DNA of 64,000 nt from Forficula auricularia (taxonomy: Eukaryota; Arthropoda; Insecta; Dermaptera; Forficulidae): positions 449,979-513,978 of the forward strand of contig JALMQS010000612.1 in assembly GCA_024734495.1 (NCBI GenBank). Direction: 5' to 3'. The position numbers and the translations under genes are program-made. The first letter of the stretch is position 1, and every line of letters starts with the position of its first letter. Shown piece after piece: positions 1 through 9,350 of this stretch. Under the pieces are notes generated by a model that ran no database searches, had not been told where the DNA came from, and saw only the letters and a program-made list of their open reading frames with translations.

Positions 1-224
1 GGTTTCTGGGGGTGTGGTGGGTGAGAGTGGGGTGTGAGTTTGGGGTTCTTGGGTTGGGGGTACGAGGTGGGTGGGGTGCGGGATGGAGTGTTGGTGTGGT
101 GGTGTGGTGGCGGGGGTTGCACACGGGTGCATGGTGCGGGGGGAGTGGAGTGTGAGGGTGGGGTCCGTGGGTTGGCGGTCCCCTGGCTAGCAAGAGGGCC
201 GCCGAAGGCAGGCCTTGCAGATAG
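1..224 (+). mobile_element. Helitron-like element (family H1), 3' part
   Basis: G-rich, C-poor sequence on this strand, running to a GC-rich hairpin (GGCCGCC, loop, GGC-GGCC with a small imperfection, about 196-214) followed by TTGCAGATAG and then T. A terminal hairpin about 10 bases before a CTAG-type end, with a host T after it, is the hallmark of a Helitron 3' terminus; this copy has ATAG instead of CTAG. The same terminus recurs on the minus strand at 45,731 and 36,231 with CTAG, and a truncated version ends at 59,540. The 5' part lies outside the window. The 68-residue open frame across it is glycine and valine rich, a by-product of base composition, and no RepHel protein is present, so the element is non-autonomous. 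Confidence 0.7.
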
Positions 225-346
225 TAATAATATAAATTAGAACTTATATGCTACATTGTGGTGCAAAAAAAGTGGAACACTTTGAAAAAATTTAGTTTTT
301 TCATATAATTTTCAGGAAAAACATAATATTCTATTTAAACTTTTAA

Positions 347-640
347 TTAAATAAATAATTTAATAATTTTTCGACACTGTTCTGAGACATTCCAGAGTGT
401 ATTACAAGTCTTCTGGATGAATTCCAGTTCCAATTTCCTAATTTTGACCTGTTCCAGTTTCTTCGTAGACTTTACGTTTCCTGTTTTTTTTTTTTTAACA
501 GATTTTACAACACAATAAAATGAAGCTTCTGAGGGTGTATTCCTATTAGGAAACCACTCGGCATTCATTTAAATGACAGCCCCATAGCACTTCTTCCACA
601 TTCACCGCATAAATTAAGACTATTTTTTAATTCTGTCTTC
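347..640 (-). pseudogene. Transposase N-terminal helix-turn-helix remnant (DUF4817 type)
   Basis: Reading right to left, the fragment contains EWFPNRNTPSEASFYCVV, then a lysine-rich stretch, then a second helical segment ending VSEQCRKIIKLF. The ERFPxR-x-PSxxxF signature is that of the DUF4817 helix-turn-helix domain, found at the N-terminus of IS630/Tc1/mariner-type transposases in insects, where it would bind transposon ends. The same stretch recurs as diverged copies near 36.7, 40.8 and 52.2 kb, which supports a real ancestral coding frame. This copy retains a 73-codon open frame starting at 568. The upstream codons (569-640) carry stops. No DDE catalytic domain follows, so it cannot encode an active enzyme. 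Confidence 0.6.
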
Positions 641-660
641 AAAAAAAAAAAAATACTCCA

Positions 661-1130
661 TTATTATTATTATTATTGTTTGCGTTTTGACCGTTGGGAT
701 CACGCAAAGCTTGATGTCTCTTTCTGGTAGGACCTTCCACGCCTCTATCTTTTTCCGTAACGTGTTATCGAGTTCCATGGTCAGGCTATGTAATTTCCTG
801 GCCGGATGAGTGTGTTAAAGGTGCCCAGGTATGTATGGTTTTTTGGCGTTATTCTTCTATTGTTTCTTCCTTGATTTCGTGATGGTCCGGGTTTTCCAGA
901 ATCTGAATGCCCGGTTGCCACTCGAGCGTGGGTGGATTGGTTACCACCTGGGGTAATCTTGTTTTGCCTCTCACGATTCATGGTTGCTTGTTACGAAATT
1001 TTGTCCTGCGCATGCGCGAGGTTTTGTAGAACCAGAGATTGTCAGTTTCTGGAGCCGAGGGGCCAGTTTTTTATTGTTTTCAAATAAATTCACTTTGCTT
1101 CTTGCTGGGATCGAACTGATGAAGTCTAGG
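661..1130 (-). mobile_element. Internally deleted non-LTR retroelement nested in family A
   Basis: The insertion is bounded by TCCA at 657-660 and TCCA at 1,131-1,134, a 4-bp target-site duplication. The interrupted family A sequence is uninterrupted at 40.9 kb, which gives the empty site. On the minus strand the insert starts at 1,130 and ends in a (TAA)n tail at 661-678, as in I-type and other LINEs with TAA tails. A 66-codon frame starts at 981 in a good Kozak context and includes YLGTFNTLIRPGNYIA, which resembles the start of an apurinic endonuclease domain (xxGTxNVRxL). Shortly after, the sequence switches to a 3' tail. The element therefore keeps only its two ends, as LINE-derived SINE-like elements do. 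The family is not identified. Confidence 0.55.
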
Positions 1131-1706
1131 TCCATTTTTATTATTTTAATACAATAGTATAACTATCTACTGGATTAACACAAGAAATAAACTTTTTTAA
1201 ACTCAAAAATTTCAACTAGTTCTATTAAGAAGAAATTAATCTCTTAAATCTAAGTATAACGAAGTTTTCATTTAATTATAAACACTTATTTTCATTGTTG
1301 GGACTTTTCTTTTTAATAATTATTTATTTAATAATTAATTATTTAATCATTATTATTTGATAATTAAGTTAAATATTTGTTAAAAATAATTATTAAGAAT
1401 TTTTCGGAGATCTAATTGGTTCATGTATTTTGTTTATTTGATGTTGTATAAAAAAATAGTTCATATGAAAGTTGTTCAGTTTTTTTTATAGATCAAGTAG
1501 ATGTAAAGAAAAATATAGGATTCCATTTAAACAACAGAACTTGACATTGAAATACCCTTGAGAGCTTGTTCTAGATCAACAAAAAATCGCGTAGTTTAGT
1601 TTCCCCTCGATATAAACAAACTTTTATTTGAAACTTTTTTCATATAATGCACTGTTTTTGAATTATAAGACTGTCTCAAGATAAAAAAACTCACCCGGTA
1701 TATGTC

Positions 1707-2318
1707 CTTTAAATAACTTTTTAGAATATTCTGGGGATATTGTGTGTTATCTGGGATATAATGAAGAAATAAGTGAAATCTCCTGTATACACTCGCTAAT
1801 AAAATTGTCAGGGAACGTTTTTTGTGAGGGTAATGATTGTCATTGAAAATGGGCTAATTGGTTTGCTAAAAGGGCTGATATGTTTCGAAATTCGGATTGA
1901 TTACTTTGACACTAAATTTAAAAAGCTAATCGAATGACGGGCGAATTTCTGTACAGGATTAGTTCGTTAAATGGGCACCAGGTGGGGGGGGGGGGGATAA
2001 AAAAAACCCAACAAATATATAGGGGGGATTGAAATGCATGCACATCTACTATAATCTTTTTCCATTTGATAGATTGCAATTTTAAAAAGTCATTTGCTTT
2101 GGGTGATGTAAATTTTAAATTTATATATACAGTGTGTGGGAGATCTTAATTAATCAAAAAAATTATGAATAATTGATGGAGTTTTTTTTTTTTTTGTTTT
2201 TGAATATTCATCTGGAATAATAATTTGTTAGTTAGCAATTTTAGATTAAAAACCAAGAAATATTATTTTCATTACTATAGAGAAAAAAGAAATAATAAGG
2301 TTTCTAAATAATATAGAT
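1707..2318. other. Unassigned AT-rich sequence with a G run
   Basis: I see no coding potential and no recognisable repeat border here. A run of about 14 G at 1,984-1,997 is followed by an A run. This looks like decayed repeat DNA. Confidence 0.5.
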
Positions 2319-2384
2319 CAGGGCTGTCCAACCCGTGGGTCGCATTCGGCCCAAGTTTTTATCATTTCTTGTCGTAATTACGTA
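2319..2384 (+). mobile_element. hAT-type terminal fragment
   Basis: The sequence begins CAGGGCTGTCCAACCCGTGG and continues with a CGCATTCGGCCC block, a common hAT terminal inverted repeat in animals. It is preceded by ATATAGAT, a possible 8-bp target duplication, but no matching right end is visible. Homology stops where the Helitron-like 5' end begins, so the hAT copy was cut by that insertion or by a later deletion. Confidence 0.45.
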
Positions 2385-2780
2385 TCTATTCTCATTAAAC
2401 GAGCAAAAATTGTTTGTATCTTAGTTCTATTTTGAAAAAGGCTCTACCGATTTTGATGAAATAAATTCTATTAACAAGTTTTGAGGATGAGAAAACAATC
2501 TGGGTAGGTCTGGACCTCGACAAATTTAATCTTAATTGATCTTTTCTTAATTAAAGTAATTATTGACAGATGAAAATTCCAATAAAAAAGTTTGTTTACA
2601 TTTTTTTTTCAATTATCTTTTATTTTTAATTGGTTTTTTAATTTTAAAACCCACTAATTGGTTATAGTAAATATTATTATATTATATTAAAATTAGGAAT
2701 TTTTTGTTTGATTTTAATTAACAGGTGTCTAAATCATAACAAAACAGGTGTGTTTACAAATAAGGTGGTTGAAGTGGCTT
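2385..2780 (+). mobile_element. Helitron-like element (family H2), 5' fragment
   Basis: It starts TCTATTCTCATTAAACGAGC after an A, which fits a Helitron 5' end (A|TC). The following 300 bp are shared with 35,328 onward and 47,966 onward, including the segment around CTACCGATTTTGATGAAAT and an AAAACAGGTG motif near the end. It lacks the G-rich section and the 3' hairpin seen at 36.1 kb, so it is truncated. Confidence 0.55.
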
Positions 2781-3114
2781 TTTTTTTATTTAACTTGGAA
2801 ACAAATCTTATTTAATTTTATGTTTTTATTTCAGATCCTATACGACTATTTTTTTATTATTATTTTCCTATTTATTTTTTTATAATGTTTACAATATATC
2901 CAAAGATATATTGCGCAATAAGAAATTGCAGAGAGAGGCAGATTAGAGAAAGAAGGATAAAATGATATTTGTTTAATTATAGCTTAAATATAAATTCATT
3001 AAAAATAAATTGTAAAAATAAATAGTATAAATCAATATAATTTTTTTAATAAAGTAAGTCCAAATTAAAAATTAACAAGCATAATAATAAATAATAAATT
3101 TGAAATTTAGAATT
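2781..3114. other. Unassigned AT-rich sequence
   Basis: Low-complexity A/T runs without a credible open frame or a repeat border that I can recognise. Confidence 0.5.
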
Positions 3115-3905
3115 CGCACAGGAAACAGGGTGCAGTACGAGCGGGGGATGGCCTCTTAGGAATCATTTATGTATATTTTCTTCTTTTATAAAAACCAATA
3201 GTGATATGAAGAGTTTGAAAACCGCCGCTTGAAAGAAACAGGAGAAGTTAAGAGGAGAAAGACTGACGGTGGGGGACAGCTCGAGGAGTCCTTGATCATA
3301 ACTGAGGAGAGAGATATCTCACGAGGCACATTATTACAACAACCAGGCGAGTCTTAGATCATACCTCTCGCTACATAGAACAGGAGATCTCTCACAGCAG
3401 TCCTTGAACACACCTCTAGAGATGTACACATAACAGACAACCGGGACAGTCGTTGATGATACATCACCACATACATATTCTCACGAGGCGTTCATTGAAG
3501 GAGACACCTCATAACACACATTGTTAGCCATCGCCATAGCCGCCCGGCGAGGAGTCACTTCCACGCGGTCCTAGTGGCGTTAGTCCAGCTTACAAGACTC
3601 AGCCCGTACCCAGCTTTCGTGGATAACACGTATCTACACATATATTTATATCGGCTCCTCGATACAAACCTGATCGAAGGCGCCTATCTCGTGCAACCAG
3701 ACACTGAGAGATTGCCATCAACGAGACTGGATACCAGGAGAGCAAGTCCTCGAGTCCAGCAGATTGCAAGCTAATATTATACAGCCTCTATCACAAGGAG
3801 AATAACCGCCATCTTGTATTTCTCATTAACCCATTTCTATATCTGCTGATATCAAGCGGCGATTAAATAAATTCACATTATCAATAATAAATGATTCCAA
3901 CATGA
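3115..3905. other. GC-richer unknown block with imperfect ~60-bp repeats
   Basis: This block stands out from its surroundings by balanced base composition. Between about 3,280 and 3,520 a theme recurs roughly every 50-75 bp: a form of GTCCTTGATCATA followed by ACCTCTC and CACGAGGC motifs, four times with drift. AATAAATTC and AATAATAAATG near 3,865-3,892 resemble polyadenylation signals. A 66-codon open frame at 3,574-3,774 matches nothing I know. It could be an LTR, a non-coding host exon or a decayed satellite. I see no TG...CA borders with a target duplication, so I leave it unclassified. Confidence 0.4.
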
Positions 3906-4204
3906 TCTCTATTATTATTGAAAATTACTAAATCCCACTTGTCCATCCAATTTCCTTTTGTTTTTTTAATTTTTATTTCAATTTCCTTAATCCATTTTTT
4001 TATTTTTTTATTTCATAGTAAACAATTAATAGTAAAGTCAGTAGATATAATTTCAGAAAATAAGCACCAAGAGAGTTAACCCTGAGTTTACACCCGCCAA
4101 CCAAATAAATTCAAAAAAGAACAATCAAAACATCATTAAACCTATTAATTCAATACCATATGAACGAATGTAGGCAAATTGTGTACGAGTAAATAAATAT
4201 ACAC

Positions 4205-4407
4205 ATAATATGTGGACCATTAGAAAGCTAGAAATGCAAAAACTGGGTGCGGGGTGGGGTGTATGTGGTAGGTCCGGGAGGTGGGGTGCAGTTGTGGGGG
4301 ATCTGTGGTGGGAGGCGCGGTTGGGATGGGGGGCGAGATGTGTGGTTTCGGGGAGGGGGGGGGGGGGTCAGGGGTTACCGTGCATCGCTCGGCGGCTCCA
4401 GGTACTT
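4205..4407 (+). mobile_element. Helitron-like 3' fragment (G-rich, H2-type end)
   Basis: It opens with a shared segment (TGTGGACCATTAGAAAGC, then GAAATGCAAAAACTGGGTGC), continues G-rich, and ends in an imperfect hairpin ACCGTGCATCGCTCGGCGG followed by CCAGGTAC and a host T. The same order is seen at 16,257-16,504 and, with a complete 5' end, at 35,328-36,119. The overlapping 104- and 68-codon frames through it are composition artefacts. Confidence 0.6.
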
Positions 4408-4429
4408 CTTATTTAAGTGCAAGCTGTTT

Positions 4430-4618
4430 TACACAGATATACGGGCCCTACTTTTTAACGCCGGTTCCGAACGGCTAGTTTGGAGAGGTTACTATGCAAT
4501 TATACTCTTGGTAGGTTCCAAGAGGAGGCGACTGCAAATATTTGCTGAGACTCAGTCTTGAACCAGGGTACTTCAAGCCAACGGCCCGACACTCTAACCA
4601 CTGACGCACTGTCTCATC
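4430..4618 (-). mobile_element. tRNA-derived SINE (singleton in this window)
   Basis: Reading the minus strand from 4,618, TCAGTGGTTAGAGTGTCGG corresponds to a polymerase III A box and GGTTCAAGACT (4,552-4,562) to a B box about 35 bases later. GAGAC and GTCTC flank the region like an acceptor stem. The anticodon arm is degenerate and about 120 bp of unrelated body follows, so this is a SINE head and not a tRNA gene. No tail or target duplication could be identified. Confidence 0.5.
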
Positions 4619-6726
4619 AATTACGTATTATTCCATTTAAATACCCAACTATTAAATTTAACTATTCCACTATTTTACCCAAATAACAATATTTTCATAA
4701 TTTAGTTATTGGTGCTTGGTTCAAATAGCGGTATCTTAACTATTAATATATCTAGAGTTGCTACAAAAATATAAGAATATTTAAAATATATATATCATTT
4801 ATTCATATTGAACAGAGATCGATTTCGCCATAATTAACTTCACCATTTATTCATATCTAATATAATTTCTTAACTATAAATATATCGTTTTTTCGGTGTA
4901 CTTACTGGAAAATCTATCTGATACAATTTGACCTAATTTTTTTTTTGTTTTTAAAATAAGAAGAAAAATATATATCAAGATTTCTTAAAAAATAATCACA
5001 ATTTTGTCACGAGCGACATAAAAATAATTTTATTTTGAGAATATATAGAAAACATAAACTTTATATAAATTTAACACAAAAATTTTATATTTTTAATATA
5101 TTTTCTAAAAATATATAAAAAAACATATTTCGAAAATCTATTTATTTCTATACGGGAGCGAATTGGATTAAATTAAAAACATAGAGTTTTTTTAAATGGG
5201 CCAGATAAAAAATAACGAAATTATTACAAAATTTGTGTATGCACCATTAGGAAATATGGTTAGTCTCAGAATTCAGTATACGGAAGTCAGCAATGGTGCT
5301 TTCACAAATTTTGTCATAACTTAGTTATTTTTTATCAGATCTTAAAAACTAAGGTGTCATTTTGTTTACAATAAAAAGGGTAACATTTTATCTAATAATA
5401 GTAATTTTAATAAAATTCAAGATTAAAAAGTTATTCATAATTAAATTTTTTTTTTAATTTTTAAGATAAAATTTATGTATTGATACTTTTTTAAATAGTT
5501 AATAATGTAGTTAAGTACATGTGTACCAAATTTCATAAAGTTATCTAGCCTCGTTCTCAAGTTAGACATCTTTCTTAAAAACAAAACCAAAAGGGCGGCC
5601 AGACAGAAAACGAAGCGTTTTTGGATCTATGTTTATTGGAACTTTTCATCTAATTTTGATATGGGGAATCACGCCCTAAAGTCTTGGAACCATTTTTCTA
5701 AACACCCTCTATATAAATATCGATTTAAATGTTTTATTTCGGAGAAATTTAATACATGTTGCTTATTTATTATTGAATATTCGAATGTCAAAATTCTCTG
5801 ACATACGGATCGACAGACAGACATTATAGCGACATTAAACTGGAAATTACAATCTCCCTCCTTCAGTGTATGTGAAAGAAGCTGCTTCTGACACTTTTAA
5901 AACTGAGATAGATACCTCTGTAAGAGAAAAAAATTCCCGTTTTCTTTGATTCTCACTTATCTAGATTCGACTTTATAGAAAAAATAAATTGTTCTAAAAT
6001 ACATTCTGTAATAAAAATTCGTCCTTTTATGCTATATATCGCACATATATGATATTTCTTTGACTTTTTAGACAAGGTTTTCAAGATTTATTATATGATT
6101 GAAAGTGTACATTGAGTGGGGGAGAGGGGGAGTTGGCTATCTAATCTTTGCTTTTTCTTTTCCAAAATGTTGCATTGAAAGATTGAAAGGCTGCCAGGCA
6201 ACTTTTAAGGGTATTTTTTTCCATTGCCTGTATAACTTGCCGCCCCTTTAAGTCTTTCATCAATCAAATTCAATCACCCCCTCCCTGCCTTCACTTCGTA
6301 TTGTGTTATTTTGTTCAATCGGATTTTCTCTTTTTCACCTGAGAGCAAAAAAATCAAGAGAACATGTTCTAATCATTGATGGACGAATGGATTTTTTTAG
6401 ATCATGATTTTGCCTTTTGATAGGGGGCCAAGACCGGACACAAATACATTCATTGTGATAGAGAATTTCGCCTTAAAGGTGATTTAAAATATAAAAATTA
6501 AAAAGGAAAATATTTTTTCTATATTTGATGAAAATCACCTGACCCAGCTCATTCCCTGGCAGCACCAGTACATTCTATATATATTCTTTAAAAATCTTTT
6601 CTGGACATTCGGATATCCCGGCAAAGTCCCATAAATCTACGTAGATATTCTAAGAATATGCTTAGAAACACACAATGTCCTCCTAAAAACTTCTACCGAT
6701 ATCCTGGGAATATCCCGAGGAATTAT
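4619..6726. other. Long AT-rich stretch, mostly without recognisable features
   Basis: No credible gene. A diverged relative of the 18.4-kb foldback lies at about 5,160-5,370: AGAGTTTTTTTAAATGGGCC on the left, and complementary arms around GATAAAAAATAAC and GTTATTTTTTATC. A less AT-rich segment at 6,090-6,320 has GGGGGAGAGGGGG and a reversed partner pattern (CACCCCCTCCC), but I cannot assign it. Confidence 0.5.
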
Positions 6727-6771
6727 ATATTATATCGATAGAGGACGTTAATACGAACCCAAAACATTTTT
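6727..6771 (+). repeat. Left member of an inverted pair flanking LINE B
   Basis: The stretch including GATAGAGGACGTTAATACG and ACCCAAAACAT is the reverse complement, with a few mismatches, of 9,080-9,125. The two copies lie on either side of LINE B. They may be arms of an older inverted-repeat element into which the LINE inserted. Confidence 0.5.
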
Positions 6772-6896
6772 TTTATGATAATGATGAGAGAAGGAGTTAC
6801 ACCAAAAAGGTGCATCCCCTAAAGGCCTTGGTTAGCCCCTGCATCGTGAAAAGAAGAAGAAGAAGGGTTTTTATGGGCTCGAAAGGGGTCGAAGGT

Positions 6897-8799
6897 ATTT
6901 ATTTATTTATTTATTTATTTATTTCAACGGCATGTGCCTTTAAAAACATTACAAAAAGTAATACAAAGAAACACTACTTAGTAAAAAGTAGAGAAAAAAA
7001 CAATAATGTTAAACATACAAATACTAAACAACAATACAGAGTAAATCAGATATAATAATTATGATAGTGAGTATTTAAATATATGAAAGTGTGTTTATTT
7101 TTATAATTCTAGACATTCTGTTGGTATCTATAGTAAAATTCAAAACGCATGTTTTTTGGGAAAGGGCGTTATAAGCGATGCTTAATCTATAAATAGGGTT
7201 GGTTTCGGAATGACGTGTAAATGGAACTGGTGGATAGAATGGTTGATTCTGTCGTAGTGGGTACGAGGGATTGTTCAGTGGAAAAAGAATTTTAAGCTCA
7301 GGACAACGAATGGTATCAGACATAATTTTAAAAGTGAATAAGTTGTCGGAAGCAATCATAGACGAAAGAATAGTTGACATGTCGAAAGTTTCAGCGATTT
7401 TCAAGTAGTCATGATCGTATCTAGACATAGGGCTACCAGAGAGAGACGCTAGATGTCTCAAAACTTTATGCTGAATTCTTTCAAGTCTAGCTATGTTGGT
7501 TTTTAGATTCGGTCTCCAGATTGTTGAAGCATACATTACGACAGATTTAATCAAACTTATGTATAGGTATCTGATACAATTGGGGCTCCTAAAAGCTTTA
7601 GTGTTGCGAAATATGAACCCCCAAGTTCGGTTAGCTTTACTAACCACATGATTAATATGTTCATTAAACGTGAGCTTTGAGTCAAAGGTGACACCAAGGT
7701 CTTTGATTGAAGTTACTCTAGTGCAATAAGAAGTATCGTCCAGATAGTAATTGTATGAGATAAAATATTCCTTTTTTGAGAATGAAATGGTGAAGCATTT
7801 GTCAAAATTTAGAAAAAATAAGTTTGCTTTGCACCAGATAGTTAAGTTTTTTAGGTCGGATTGTAGCTTGTTGCAGTCTGAAACTTTAGAAATGTCAAAA
7901 AACAATTTGATATCGTCTGCGAATAGCAATATATTGCAATGTTGAGTTACATTGACCAGGTCATTAATAAATAAAAGAAACAATAGGGGACCAATGTGGC
8001 TACCCTGAGGGACCCCAGAGGGTGCTAAGAATTGTTGGGATACCGCGCCATTGATTCGGACGATTGAATATCTATCGGAGAGATAATTTCCAATCCATAG
8101 AATTATATTAGTTGGAAGATTAAAGTACTTAAGCTTTAGCAACAAAATTTCATGATTGATGAGGTCAAAGGCTTTTTTAAAATCAAGGTAAATAGCGTCG
8201 AGTTGTGTATTTTTGTTAAGGCTGAGGAAAATAGAATTTGTGAATAGAGTAAGATTAGTGACAGTTGAACGAGAATGTACAAATCCATGCTGTTTACTGG
8301 AAATCGCATCAGAGCAAATTAAAAGAATCTTGTTGTACATAATCTTGTCTAATAATTTTGGTATCGCACTTATTATAGCTATTGGTCTGTAATTTCTGAT
8401 ATTATTGCGTGAGCCACTCTTGAAAACGGGAGTAATAAATGATTTTTTCCATAGTTCAGGTAGAAATTTTTCTTCGAGAGAGAGGTTGAATAATATAAGT
8501 AAGGGTTTAATAAGAGACAAAGAACAGTTTTTGACTATAAAAGCAGGTACACCATCAGAGCCGACGGTGAGAGAGGGCTTCAATTCCTTTAATGCAGTGA
8601 TTATTTCTTCCTCGGAAATTGTAATTGGAATATTACTAGCATGTTTATCGGGGACTAGAGTATTTGCACAATAGTTGGCAATAGTGTCTGAGTCAAATGT
8701 TACATTTGTTGTAGCCAAGCTATAGACGTTTTTAAAGAATTCAGCAAAAAGATTGGAAATCTGTGCATCATTGGAGCCATTGAATTCATCGAGGAACAT
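6897..8799 (-). mobile_element. LINE B: 5'-truncated non-LTR retrotransposon (CR1/Jockey group)
   Basis: The element runs right to left. It contains a long reverse-transcriptase frame, a short 3' UTR (about 6,930-7,074) and a microsatellite tail, (AAAT)n on its own strand, at 6,897-6,930. A microsatellite tail instead of poly(A) is typical of CR1-like LINEs. No endonuclease domain is present, and the coding sequence is cut at 8,799, where a piece of a different LINE abuts. The 5' truncation is the usual outcome of incomplete target-primed reverse transcription. The long open RT frame makes this one of the youngest elements in the window. Confidence 0.8.
7075..8799 (-). CDS. Reverse transcriptase of LINE B, N-terminally truncated
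   Basis: A 574-codon frame with no internal stop. It encodes the RNA-directed DNA polymerase that copies LINE RNA at the nicked target. Visible RT blocks, in order: NYRPIAIISAIPKLLDKI at residues 136-153; GFVHSRSTVTNL about 172-183; motif A YLDFKKAFD with the catalytic aspartate near residue 206; motif B SGVPQG 261-266; motif C FADD 293-296. The thumb and C-terminal region run on to a normal stop, followed by the 3' UTR. All palm-domain catalytic residues are intact. The N-terminal endonuclease expected in this group is missing, and the first residues are already inside the region before RT. The methionine at 8,799 is simply the first ATG of the surviving frame, not a natural start. Without the endonuclease it should not transpose on its own. 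Confidence 0.85.
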   Translation of the reverse strand: MFLDEFNGSNDAQISNLFAEFFKNVYSLATTNVTFDSDTIANYCANTLVPDKHASNIPITISEEEIITALKELKPSLTVGSDGVPAFIVKNCSLSLIKPLLILFNLSLEEKFLPELWKKSFITPVFKSGSRNNIRNYRPIAIISAIPKLLDKIMYNKILLICSDAISSKQHGFVHSRSTVTNLTLFTNSIFLSLNKNTQLDAIYLDFKKAFDLINHEILLLKLKYFNLPTNIILWIGNYLSDRYSIVRINGAVSQQFLAPSGVPQGSHIGPLLFLLFINDLVNVTQHCNILLFADDIKLFFDISKVSDCNKLQSDLKNLTIWCKANLFFLNFDKCFTISFSKKEYFISYNYYLDDTSYCTRVTSIKDLGVTFDSKLTFNEHINHVVSKANRTWGFIFRNTKAFRSPNCIRYLYISLIKSVVMYASTIWRPNLKTNIARLERIQHKVLRHLASLSGSPMSRYDHDYLKIAETFDMSTILSSMIASDNLFTFKIMSDTIRCPELKILFPLNNPSYPLRQNQPFYPPVPFTRHSETNPIYRLSIAYNALSQKTCVLNFTIDTNRMSRIIKINTLSYI

Positions 8800-8885
8800 G
8801 CTGGAAGGTATCTGTTGATAAGGGTCTTAAAAAAGCTGAAGGTTATAAGTCGCGGGAAAGACGGTGGCTGGGAGCGAGTTTCAGT
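8800..8885 (-). pseudogene. C-terminal scrap of a LINE A-type polyprotein
   Basis: On the minus strand this reads SLPATVFPATYNLQLF and then, after a +1 shift, KTLINRYL. It corresponds to the C-terminus of LINE A (copy 2 has SLPPTVFPATYNLQTF followed by a RYLRL-type end). It directly abuts the truncated 5' end of LINE B, so the juncture is a fusion of two different LINE families. A 64-codon frame spanning both is fortuitous. Confidence 0.55.
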
Positions 8886-9079
8886 CTCAAACATATTTAT
8901 TTATTGAAATCGGGCTAAAATTAAGAGAGTTTTTATTATTAACCATTGAAGTATTGCAAGAAATATTCGACTTTTACTAAAAAAATGATATCTTGAAAAT
9001 GTACAAAATTTTAAAATATACAAATATGACGTAACTAAAAAATCCACAACTCCGTCAATTTTAGTCCAATTTCAATAAA

Positions 9080-9125
9080 CAAACATGTTTTGGATTCGTA
9101 TTAACGTTCTCTATCAATATAATTT
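9080..9125 (-). repeat. Right member of the inverted pair flanking LINE B
   Basis: Reverse complement of 6,727-6,771 with a few substitutions. Confidence 0.5.
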
Positions 9126-9235
9126 AATATTAGGGTAGACAAAAATTAAAAAATAGGGATTAAATTGATTTTTTCAAAATTTAGAGGGCTAGGGCTCGGT
9201 CACGTGTTCGATATGTCTCAAAATCTAAAGTGATT

Positions 9236-9350
9236 AGTTTTTCATCTATACGAACAAGTTCACAATTGGCGAAGATATCAGGTAACATAGACACAAAAAA
9301 AAAATCAGTCTAATTGAGAAGCTCCTCCTTTTTTGAAGTCGGTTGTAAAT
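9236..9350 (-). mobile_element. Foldback family F, end fragment (copy 1)
   Basis: It carries the family's outer arm: TTCACAATTGGCGAAGATAT, an A run, then GAAGCTCCTCCTTTTTTGAA and GTCGGTTG. It is identical in order to the right ends at 40,186, 61,280 and 63,533. Only the outer about 115 bp remain. Confidence 0.6.

Larger units (their letters stand above)
240..1706 (-). mobile_element. Mariner-like element with long inverted repeats (family A), copy 1, interrupted
   Basis: The right border is a TIR reading inward from 1,706 as ATATACCGGGTGAGTTTTTT. The adjoining 570 bp (1,135-1,706) is one long terminal-repeat arm that recurs at 20.2, 32.4, 36.3, 41.1, 50.0 and 51.9-52.7 kb. The left portion holds a remnant of the transposase helix-turn-helix region on the minus strand (347-640). 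A separate LINE fragment is inserted at 661-1,130. Gap-free alignment to the other copies resumes at 1,135. The left TIR cannot be located with confidence and may have been lost to the Helitron at 1-224. The element is inactive. Confidence 0.6.

Noticed and set aside
4247..4561. 104-codon plus frame
   Set aside because: It joins a Helitron G-rich tract to a SINE read backwards. Glycine-rich by composition.
5160..5370. Fragment of the 18.4-kb foldback ending at the ribozyme cleavage site
   Set aside because: Homology does stop within 2 bases of the predicted site, but the neighbouring sequence forms its own arms, so this is a diverged relative and the coincidence is not evidence of cleavage.
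7751..8674. Plus-strand frames of 64 and 89 codons
   Set aside because: Shadows of the LINE B reverse transcriptase on the opposite strand.
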